Source of the DNA: Calditrichota bacterium
GTDB lineage: Bacteria; Electryoneota; RPQS01
Length of the DNA stretch: 64,000 bases
Reading direction: 5' to 3'
NCBI GenBank assembly: GCA_020637445.1
Contig: JACJVZ010000001.1
Span: 1-64,000, forward strand
Positions within the stretch are counted from its first letter, which is position 1; each line of letters opens with the position of its first letter. A program made the translations under genes and the position numbers. Below, in pieces: positions 36,901 to 43,426 of this stretch. The notes beneath the pieces were generated by a model, which was not told the origin of the DNA, did no database searches, and saw only the letters and a list, made by a program, of their open reading frames with translations.

Positions 36901-37080
36901 TCCGGACTTCTAAACGTCACAGTATTCCCGGACGTGCAAGAGAAGTTTGGGCATCTAATTCCGGGTCAATCAATGCTTGTTGTCACTGGCCGCAAAGACA
37001 AGCGTGGAAGTAATGGGCTTACTGCGCTTCATTTGGCGAAAATCCCAGAAAGGGCAGGCCAATCCTGGCATAAGAAGTAA
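33985..37080 (+). CDS. dnaE2: error-prone DNA polymerase DnaE2 (ImuC)
   Basis: 1031 residues. It has an N-terminal PHP domain (RSEFSFLNGASRLEEL, ALTDVDHLCGVPEF), the C-family polymerase core with catalytic acids in LPDIDIDFD (near 381), the AHPCGVMI and GFCEAHAASF segments, and a C-terminal OB-fold (VIFFSLEDESGLLNVTVFP). Length is typical of DnaE2 rather than the 1160-residue replicative DnaE1. It performs translesion synthesis with ImuB. The ATG at 33985 overlaps the previous stop and is preferred over 33967. The usual first PHP His is Arg here, so phosphoesterase activity is doubtful. Confidence 0.95.
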   Translation: MRPPVPLMVRSEFSFLNGASRLEELVKVAAQLGYDTLALTDVDHLCGVPEFLGLCKRHGVRPILGVELTLNTGRIIALAKSRKGFASLCRLLTQSHLENERRQPKLHEGRLLDDAEDMILIAGGNDAPLVSWVYQRRMEKAEAWLRGVRDRLSADFFVRIERTFQPMQQEFNAHLTALCSDLNIPVVACNPVHYARPDQYRIFDLLSCIRNLIKLDDPHPERPINGFGYLQSPTAFTRLFEDMPQALEMTHVIADRCEDYSLNDEAYRPRFGSISEDASIRKLCQLAEAGARRKYGTIDDELDKRIKYELSVITDLGFAGYFLIVHDLLTFARSKGVRYAGRGSSADSVVAYCLDITKVDAFKRNLRFERFINPERKESLPDIDIDFDRRYREAIVQYVIGKYGQEHVAGVASFNRYRARGAIRDVANAIGFETEDIDKLARYSHWALSAKRIASTLDSRPEIRSLKVDRKKFELLFELCAGLDDMPRHISAHPCGVMITGAPVQGITPLLRAANGMLISHYDKDGVEDLGLVKFDLLSLPTLGVVEDTAVMVRRHSPKFEYDQIPLDDEETFELLRSGETTGGFQNESPAQQSLAPRLQARTIEDVIAAVALIRPGPLKGEMIEPFVRRRNGTEPVASIHPVIDKILEHTYGVVLYQEQVISIAVELAGFTPGQADVLRRTISHNRSYEKMAELGEQFVKQAIERGVEPELAEKVFTWIQGYAGYGFCEAHAASFGDTSYKTAYLLKHHPAEFYASLLNHQPMGFFPAATLMNEARRRGIVVYGPDCNSSGASTTVQNGTIRIGLLQISGMKEAEAGKIVAAAPYLSWGDFVRRVRLNRDLLENLVLSGAFDSLHKNRKELLFSLGTILPPAETGRLVLALDLEPVISRRPDFDAFTRSMQEHRVLGFSPDRHIISFWRESLAKRGIQTCRDVKTNQDSKAVLSAAGVVIRPHTPPTKSGKRVIFFSLEDESGLLNVTVFPDVQEKFGHLIPGQSMLVVTGRKDKRGSNGLTALHLAKIPERAGQSWHKK

Positions 37081-37211
37081 TGGAATCATTACTTCGGAGG
37101 GCTTTTGTGGCGCAGAATACCGTTTGACCTGCTGTTGGACGCAGGCCACGCACTAATCAAATGGCTAAGACGGAGACATCGGTATCGTTGATGTTTTCGT
37201 TATCCAAATAG
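37081..37211. other. short region after dnaE2 with a tiny frame
   Basis: A TTG-started 28-codon frame (37105-37191) has GGAGG 5 nt upstream and encodes a hydrophobic then strongly basic peptide (WRRIPFDLLLDAGHALIKWL, ending RRRHRYR). It is followed within 21 bp by the terminator at 37212. It resembles in character the 26-residue frame at 32182. Reported as a possibility only. Confidence 0.3.
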
Positions 37212-37242
37212 AAAGAGTAGGTTTTTGACCTACTCTTTTTAG
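37212..37242 (+). terminator. intrinsic terminator of the mutasome operon
   Basis: AAAGAGTAGGT (37212-37222) pairs with ACCTACTCTTT (37228-37238), followed by TTAG and part of a T-tract in the stem end. Confidence 0.88.
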
Positions 37243-37619
37243 TTAGTTCGTGTGTTATTGGAGACGTTGGAGACGATTACAAGTCTGCGCTGATCTTTGT
37301 CAGTTTGGTGCGCAGATGTGTCCCATGTTGCCGCGTACGGCAGCCACAGGAGCCCTTTTGGGGCTTTCCCAGCATCATCCAACGCTAAGCGTGTTTTCCG
37401 CTTCCACACCACCTCCAATGTAGCGTAGGAGGTTCTCGTGGGCCGCGTCAGCCCATCCCGGCAGAGGTTGTTGTTGGCGGCGTGCGGAGTCCAGTCCAAG
37501 ATCACTCTGGCGTTGATCCGGCATAGTACGCTGGGCAGTGCTTGGCAGCTTATTGGCGCGTTGGAGTAGTAGGCGGATGTATTGTGATGTTGCTTTCATG
37601 AATTCTCCCGATTTGGCCG
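37243..37619. other. gene-free stretch between the mutasome and the GTGAC array
   Basis: About 375 bp with overlapping short frames on the minus strand, none with a credible start or family resemblance. I see no gene or clear signal. Confidence 0.3.
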
Positions 37620-37932
37620 GTGACAAAAGTGACATTTCGGTGACACTCCGGTGACACAAATTTTGCATCTTAAGTTATTGTTTTTATTGTTGTGATGACG
37701 GAAGTGACGCTTGTGACACTAATTTTCAAAACTATTTATGGGAACTGCCCACCCCGGGTTCCGCCGGAATCCAAGGGATCATACACTTCCAGAAAACTTT
37801 TACCCAAAAACCTGTCACTTCCGTCACTTCCGTCACCGACCGTTCTTAATATATTATTTTTATTAAAGTAACATAGGTGACATTTGGTGACACTTTTCAA
37901 AACCCGTTTGTCACTTTTGTCACCAGCGTCAC
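37620..37932. repeat. array of GTGAC repeats, candidate replication origin (iterons)
   Basis: At least 14 copies of GTGAC(A/G) or its complement occur in about 313 bp. Plus orientation: 37620, 37629, 37640, 37651, 37704, 37713, 37877, 37887. Complement (T/C)GTCAC: 37813, 37822, 37831, 37909, 37918, 37927. Within clusters spacing is 9-11 bp, and often exactly 9. Orientation alternates between clusters, with AT-rich stretches (37675-37695, 37845-37870) between them. It sits beside the primase-polymerase gene, which fits an origin bound by an element-encoded initiator. A dense regulator operator array is the alternative. Confidence 0.65.
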
Positions 37933-37972
37933 CTGGTCCAGGCTCCTTCGGAACCCGACCCTGACCTGAAGT

Positions 37973-40540
37973 CTAGTCAAAGGCGGACCGCTTGGGCTTA
38001 GGGATCTCCGAAACCGTTCCCCCAGTTTTCCCGGTATCATCCGTATCCGCATAGAACCCTTTATCACGCAGAATCAGGTACCCCAAGCGCTGCGACTTCT
38101 CCCTGTGACTTCCATCGTAGGACAAAACACCCTGCTCCTGCAAGACGTTAACGTAGGCTTTGGGATTGGAACTGCCCTTGAATCGCAACTTGCTAATTAG
38201 TTCTCGAATTTCGCTTAACTGCACGTATCTCTTGCCATCCGAGTTCTTCGCTGCAAATTGGATTTTGCCAAAATCCGGATTGAAGGGATCCTTTCTATCC
38301 ACACCACAAACTAAAATTTCCGCCAGTTCTTCTGTTTCAAGTTCAATAATGGTCTTGGCAGATTCGAAAAGGTTCTTGGCCAAATCTGTCATCGGTGCCG
38401 CTAATGTGTAGCGGTTGTTAGATAGATTTTCAGAACACAACCTATCATAACGCTGCTTTAGCTCGGTTCGAATGTAATGCCCAAGTCTTGCCTGAAGCTT
38501 TGCTCCTAATTCCTTGTCGATCTTCTTCGCGTCCACTTCGGGCACGCCATAGATGAAGAAGTTATTGACGTTTTCAGACTTCGGTTTCTCCCGCGACTTC
38601 AAGAAGATCGGGCTTGGGTCGTTGGTCGCAATAATAATATTAGTGTTATTGGGCACGTAATAAGCAGGTGTATATTTTTCATTAATACGAATCACTTTGT
38701 TTCCCGTGATCTTCTTGATTTCGGTGTATTGCATAGGCTTATCACCGTTCGAGTTTTCGTCAACGAAGATCAGTTTCCCTTTGAATTGATCATTGAACGT
38801 TTCGGTCACGCCCACCCAGCTACCTGCCAGTCTGGGGAAAATGCTGCTAACCATGTCGACAAAAGTTCCCTTACCGCTGCTGCGTTCACTTGTCAGAATG
38901 ATCACCGGCAACGTCAGATAGTTCGTGTAGGAATACATGGCCAACCAATCCTTACTGAAACCGCTGTACTTGCCAAACATAGTGTCCAGAAAGTTGTCGA
39001 TCAACGCATTGTCCGTGGCTACAACTGGAAGGGCCGGATATTTGAATACCAAAGCGTTTTCCTGCATACGAAATTCATAATCAAGCTGTTCGAAGTCCGC
39101 GCTTCCAATTCTACGAATCTGAAACTGGTCATCCAGAAAGCGGCGATTCAAATCCGTCAGCAACTTGCGTTTGACATATGTGTAGTCCGCTTTGTCGCGA
39201 AAGGATTCTTCGTCCAGTACTTCCATGCTGATGAACTGGTCGGATCGCTTCTCCACACGCAGCAGTTTGTTTTTGTAGGTGAACATCCCTGGGGACAGTG
39301 CCGCTTCGTAATATGGCTTCTGGCATTTTTCACACCAGATGTGAACGAAGTTGAAGGTGTCGGATTTAAGCGTCGCCGTAACATCGCTGCACACCGGACA
39401 GACTGCGCAGATAGTCTTGTGCCTGGGAAGCAACGTATACTTCGCTTCCTCGAGATTCACAACGGTCCACTGGCCATTGATCTTCACTACGATATTGTCT
39501 TCCCAACCGATTCGGACGTATTCCGGTGATTGCACCGTCTTCGTTCCAATCTTCCCCCAGCCCGCCGGTGCCAAGGGTTTGGACGGAACAGGGCCAGGCC
39601 ATCCCAGATACTTCAATCTCGCATAGGTCTGCGGATTGTATTCTTCACAATTCCGTTGAATTTTGTCATCTACAAGCTCGCGAGTATACTTGCCGGGCCT
39701 GCAATCCCGGCTTAGCACCTTGTGTATTTCTTCCGCGCCACCTTCGTATCCGCACAAGTTGGAGATGAACCCAAACCGCAGGGGTTCGTGCATTTCTGTG
39801 TCAGGGTTGACGATGTTGTCCTTCATCCACTTCACAAACGGGCAGAACTTAAGAATCCGATCAAGTTCTGATCTGGGTTTTAGTGTACCATCCCACACGT
39901 GTTCTGGATAGTCCGATCTGACGTCTTCATCTCGCACGTCGTCAATGGCGATGTCAAAGTACTTGCCCGTTTCATTAACATACAACTCGAACTTAGCTCC
40001 GCGTTCCGCACAGAATGGAAAGAATTGTCTGGCGGCATCCGTGCAGGCCGAGTCCATTTGGGGGAATTCGGACAGCAGTTTCAAATAGACCTTCTTGCAA
40101 TCCCGAGAACTTACAAATCGAAGATCGCTCGGAGCAAAGGGGAGAATGACGCGGAATCGCTCGGCGACAATCCCCCACTTCTCCACGTTGTGTGATGTTG
40201 ACGTATGTAGAATGTAATTGAACGGCGCGAACACATTCATAGCTTCACTAATCGTCATGCCCGAGTCGAAGTCCAAAGCGACGCCGGTCATTCCTACATA
40301 TGTTGATCCGTGTCGCGTGCCATTCCAAACATTAGTCGAGTAGTTTCTGGACTTCAATACTTCCTTCAACGACTCGATGTCTGTTGAATTCAGCTCGCGC
40401 TCGTCAAACTGGTTGATCATCCCAGCGCGGTCTTTTGCCGCAATGGTCTGCTTTGACACGGACAGGCGAATTGTAAAATTGTTATTATTGTTATTGTTGT
40501 TGTTATCGTTCGATAAATCTATTTCCGCGTTTTGTTCCAT
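37973..40540 (-). CDS. primase-polymerase / superfamily 3-like helicase replication protein
   Basis: 855 residues. An Asn run (about 10-20) is followed by a primase-polymerase-like domain, with ALDFDSG as candidate metal site (near 80), HTSTSH, and RFRVILPF. A zinc-ribbon-like segment has CAVCPVC and WCEKCQ (about 382-410). The C-terminal third is a D5/SF3-like helicase with Walker A SERSSGKGTF (about 553), Walker B KLIFVDENS and a sensor TNIIIATNDPSP. This architecture is that of self-contained replicases of phages and integrative elements such as the NrS-1 type. It probably replicates the excised element from the GTGAC array just downstream. The gene overlaps the upstream DUF5659-like gene by 38 bp. 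Confidence 0.85.
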   Translation of the reverse strand: MEQNAEIDLSNDNNNNNNNNNFTIRLSVSKQTIAAKDRAGMINQFDERELNSTDIESLKEVLKSRNYSTNVWNGTRHGSTYVGMTGVALDFDSGMTISEAMNVFAPFNYILHTSTSHNVEKWGIVAERFRVILPFAPSDLRFVSSRDCKKVYLKLLSEFPQMDSACTDAARQFFPFCAERGAKFELYVNETGKYFDIAIDDVRDEDVRSDYPEHVWDGTLKPRSELDRILKFCPFVKWMKDNIVNPDTEMHEPLRFGFISNLCGYEGGAEEIHKVLSRDCRPGKYTRELVDDKIQRNCEEYNPQTYARLKYLGWPGPVPSKPLAPAGWGKIGTKTVQSPEYVRIGWEDNIVVKINGQWTVVNLEEAKYTLLPRHKTICAVCPVCSDVTATLKSDTFNFVHIWCEKCQKPYYEAALSPGMFTYKNKLLRVEKRSDQFISMEVLDEESFRDKADYTYVKRKLLTDLNRRFLDDQFQIRRIGSADFEQLDYEFRMQENALVFKYPALPVVATDNALIDNFLDTMFGKYSGFSKDWLAMYSYTNYLTLPVIILTSERSSGKGTFVDMVSSIFPRLAGSWVGVTETFNDQFKGKLIFVDENSNGDKPMQYTEIKKITGNKVIRINEKYTPAYYVPNNTNIIIATNDPSPIFLKSREKPKSENVNNFFIYGVPEVDAKKIDKELGAKLQARLGHYIRTELKQRYDRLCSENLSNNRYTLAAPMTDLAKNLFESAKTIIELETEELAEILVCGVDRKDPFNPDFGKIQFAAKNSDGKRYVQLSEIRELISKLRFKGSSNPKAYVNVLQEQGVLSYDGSHREKSQRLGYLILRDKGFYADTDDTGKTGGTVSEIPKPKRSAFD

Positions 40541-40775
40541 ATGAATCTGAATCCTTCAATTTGAATATGATGTTCTTGACTTGTCGCTGTGCAGCGGCAA
40601 AGTCCTGGATCGCTACCAGTTCCGTATTCTGGTAGAATCCGTCTTCGATGCGGCGAACCAATTCATTGTCTTCAAATTTGAAGACGACTTCGCCACGGCT
40701 GTTTGTATAGTAGCCTTGCATCGGTTGCTTACGCGCAATCAAAAGCGCGCATAATAGTTGTTCTCTCGTTTCCAT
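40503..40775 (-). CDS. small protein resembling DUF5659
   Basis: 90 residues. The pattern ALLIARKQPMQGYYTNSRG, VVFKFEDNELVRRIEDGF, then a C-terminal helix with IIFKLK resembles DUF5659, small proteins found beside phage and element primases. It overlaps the start of the primase gene by 38 bp, so the two are co-translated. Function unknown. Confidence 0.55.
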   Translation of the reverse strand: METREQLLCALLIARKQPMQGYYTNSRGEVVFKFEDNELVRRIEDGFYQNTELVAIQDFAAAQRQVKNIIFKLKDSDSYGTKRGNRFIER

Positions 40776-40793
40776 GTTCTTCTCCGAATCTGT

Positions 40794-41519
40794 TTATTGC
40801 GTAGTTGTGGTTGCGTCTTCTAGTTGTTTGCTGATGATTTCAATGACTTCGTGATGTTCGATATGATATCTGTTGCCGTCGTGATAGCCGGTTTTCGTTT
40901 CTTTACAGTCAATCATGCGCATGATGTGGTAAGCAAGCATTGCCTGGGCGTCAAAGTAGGCGATACGCAACTTCATCGACGGAAAGCTACTGGGAATTTT
41001 CTTTGTAGCTTTGGATCCATCGTTATCACATTCAATATCAACGTGCTGATGCGTTGCTGCCGCTTCCGACTTTGCTCCGTCGCTGAATATGAAACTGTCG
41101 GCAATAAAGTGGTCAACAAGTTTGCGCATCAATTTGACCTTGGCTTTGTCCGTTCCAACCAAGTGCAAGTCGATGGCATTGTCAACAATGTCATATAGTG
41201 GTATAGTAAGCATCCAAGCCGTCGCATAGATGCTGTCCTGATGTTTGGCAGGAAGCCTTTTTGCCAGCTGTTTACTTAGTGTCGCCAAGCTTGGGCACAG
41301 GTCCGCGTTCATGAATGCTTCGTCGTTGATCTTGGGGCGGTCATCGTAAGCCTTCCGTGCCAGATACGGGCATTCGTATGGCGAAACCAAGCGGATTCCG
41401 TCAGCCTTTACGGCAACAACATCACGGGACTTCGTCGGTAGATCCATGTAAATCGTTTTATTTGTATGGACTGTTGCGATGTGATTCGGTTTTGCGAATC
41501 TTATAATTCTTGTATGCAT
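40794..41519 (-). CDS. hypothetical protein of the replication module
   Basis: 241 residues from the ATG at 41519, which has AAGGAG 6 nt upstream; a longer frame to 41585 would run through a hairpin and is not used. I do not recognise a family. The protein is soluble and mixed alpha/beta, with a His/Asp/Glu-rich stretch in the middle (ATHQHVDIECDNDGSKATKK) and at the C-terminus (YHDGNRYHIEHHEVIEII). It lies 18 bp before the DUF5659-like gene, so it is probably part of the primase operon. Confidence 0.6.
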   Translation of the reverse strand: MHTRIIRFAKPNHIATVHTNKTIYMDLPTKSRDVVAVKADGIRLVSPYECPYLARKAYDDRPKINDEAFMNADLCPSLATLSKQLAKRLPAKHQDSIYATAWMLTIPLYDIVDNAIDLHLVGTDKAKVKLMRKLVDHFIADSFIFSDGAKSEAAATHQHVDIECDNDGSKATKKIPSSFPSMKLRIAYFDAQAMLAYHIMRMIDCKETKTGYHDGNRYHIEHHEVIEIISKQLEDATTTTQ

Positions 41520-41550
41520 ATCTGCTCCTTGAATTCGAGTTAAAAAGAAA

Positions 41551-41612
41551 CGGGTTGAGCACATGGGCCCAACCCGCAAATTCACACCAAGAGCGTCCTA
41601 GTTGTGCTAGGA
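41551..41612 (-). promoter_or_regulatory. leader with attenuator-like hairpins before the 241-residue gene
   Basis: On the minus strand, TCCTAG/CTAGGA (41612-41607 with 41601-41596) is followed by CGGGTTG/CAACCCG (41576-41570 with 41557-41551) and TTTCTTTTT. The second hairpin looks like a terminator placed about 30 bp before the start codon, so it may attenuate the replication operon, or end an upstream transcript. Confidence 0.55.
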
Positions 41613-42200
41613 GTTAATTCTTTATTTGAATGTAAATTTGCATGATTGGTTAATAGCAGAATGTGTGAATGTCATGAAGCAAAAATGCTGAACCGAAGCC
41701 CAGCACAAGAATATCCGGCGACCTGTTTGGACGCTACATTTAGGATGATTTTTTGTGCTGGATCTTCTTCATATCGGGAATGTCAGAATTGGGAAATTTC
41801 AGATATCGGACGGGAAATATTTCATCGGATAGCGGGTCGGATAACACCCGCCCCTGATATAGTATACGCAAAACAGGGTCGTTTGTCAAGGGCAAAAATG
41901 CCCTAAAATGCGAGAAAATAATTAAAGAATTACTATTGTTATTTGCTGCTTCGTAAGCATATGATAATGGAGAACATCGAAAAATAGTGTTTTTCAATTT
42001 TTCTTTGCGTTCGAATTATTTTGTTTGTCGGAAACCGATTTTTCTGCTCCACGCATTAGGTTTCGCCGATTTTCGAAAACTCCGAACCGTAATTTGTTTT
42101 CGAAAGAATCGAACCCAGTAATTATCATCAGTTCGCAAAAATAATTCTGAACGACAGAATGCCAAATTGCCAATTTGCAATTTTGGAATCGTCCAAGCTA
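41613..42200. other. AT-rich gene-free stretch
   Basis: About 590 bp without a credible gene. It probably holds the promoter of the replication operon, but I cannot point to good -35/-10 boxes. Confidence 0.35.
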
Positions 42201-42229
42201 AAAGAAACCCCGGGCGTTCCCAGGGTTTT
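42200..42229 (-). terminator. intrinsic terminator of the 142-residue gene
   Basis: Minus strand: AAACCCTGGG (42228-42219) pairs with CCCGGGGTTT (42214-42205), one T-G wobble, loop AACG, followed by CTTTTAG. It lies 7 bp after the gene's stop. Confidence 0.82.
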
Positions 42230-42235
42230 GGGAAA

Positions 42236-42664
42236 TTAGATTTCCCACCGATCCTTCCGCAGCCCGCTGGAATGCCCGACCCAGTAGTCATTCGCGTCGA
42301 GCAACATTCGGTACATGCCGGAATGTCCGTCCACAATGAACAGCAAGCTGAACGTTGTGCTTAGATCCAGCTCTTCACCGAAGTCGGATTCATCTTCGCA
42401 TTCATCGATGTAGTCGCGTGCTTCGTCTGCGTCGACTTCCTTCATCTGCATGACGCCTTTGACCAGCAGATCCTGGTAAGTCTCCGTCAGCATTTCGTGG
42501 TCGGGGTACTCCTTGAACTGGACCACGGCTCCGAGCAAGCAATTCTCGTCATCATACCAAAAGCCGTCTTCGTCCTTCTCGACGTGGTAGGCAAAGTGCT
42601 TTTCGATCTGTGCGTCTTTGACGATCCGGTATTCGGGTGCGAACGTTTTTTCGCGGTCTGACAT
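42236..42664 (-). CDS. hypothetical acidic protein
   Basis: 142 residues, strongly acidic (for example VDADEARDYIDECEDESDFGEELD), with no membrane segment or recognised motif. AGGAG lies 7 nt before the ATG and a terminator follows the stop, so it is a real single-gene unit. It is placed between the replication module and the defence operon. Small acidic proteins on elements sometimes act as DNA mimics or anti-restriction proteins, but there is no specific evidence here. Confidence 0.65.
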   Translation of the reverse strand: MSDREKTFAPEYRIVKDAQIEKHFAYHVEKDEDGFWYDDENCLLGAVVQFKEYPDHEMLTETYQDLLVKGVMQMKEVDADEARDYIDECEDESDFGEELDLSTTFSLLFIVDGHSGMYRMLLDANDYWVGHSSGLRKDRWEI

Positions 42665-43426
42665 GTCTTGTCTCCTGTTGGCAAATAAGAGGGGTAGCTG
42701 CTATGTCCTCTTATGCCAGAAAACCCGGTGACGCTGCAACGCCTCAAAAGTGCGTGTTCAGGAATCAGCCAAGCAAGTTCGGTTTCCTCAGGAAATCATC
42801 GCAGCAGGCGCTCGTCGTTTCAACGACCAGTTTCCAAAACGGTGGTAGCATCGAAAATCTTGTTACTTTCGACCACAATCGGCAAGGCGATCATAAAGCT
42901 ATATAAAATCAAAGTCTTAAAACAAAAGATAGGATCTGATATCAGGCGAACGGACGAGGTTCCCGCAGAGGAGTCATCTGTAGGGCCACGGCTGTGTCAA
43001 AAGGAGAGAGAACACGAGCGAAGAAATCGATCATGACCATTTTCGTAGAAAAAGAACTACTTAAGGCTGCCGTTGGTCAGTACGACAGACGTCAACGTGA
43101 TTTACCTAACAGGCAAAGTTGCGCGTGAATAATAAATGCGCAAATTACTGTTATGAACTAACTTCGCCGGGGAAAATAACTTGATTATTTGTGATTTTTT
43201 AAGCACATTAGCTAACTTGAATTACTTTGCGCTTATGCGCCAGTGACACAGCGGTCGTCCGGAGTCATGGGCAGTCCGCGCTGGAAGACAGAGTGCAATG
43301 TGGGGGTGGCAGTCAGTAGATGAGAAACGCTTTAACCATTACAACTACGTAAATCGCAGTTCCACCGTGCGCACTCATCGGTAACCGATCGAGGACGCAG
43401 AAAGCAAACTTCCCGAGGACAATTGC
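42665..43426. other. 762-bp gene-free stretch before the DUF499 operon
   Basis: Short frames only. A 31-codon plus-strand frame at 43033-43128 lacks a clear ribosome site. The segment likely contains the divergent promoters for the 142-residue gene and the defence operon; no consensus boxes stand out. Confidence 0.35.

Noticed and set aside
37620..37932. CRISPR array
   Set aside because: The repeated unit is only 5-6 bp, in both orientations, with 3-5-bp gaps and no spacers; no cas genes are present.
42637..43036. Plus-strand genes in 42.6-43.0 kb
   Set aside because: Two overlapping frames of 89 and 107 codons have no ribosome sites, unusual Ser/Arg-rich composition and no family resemblance.
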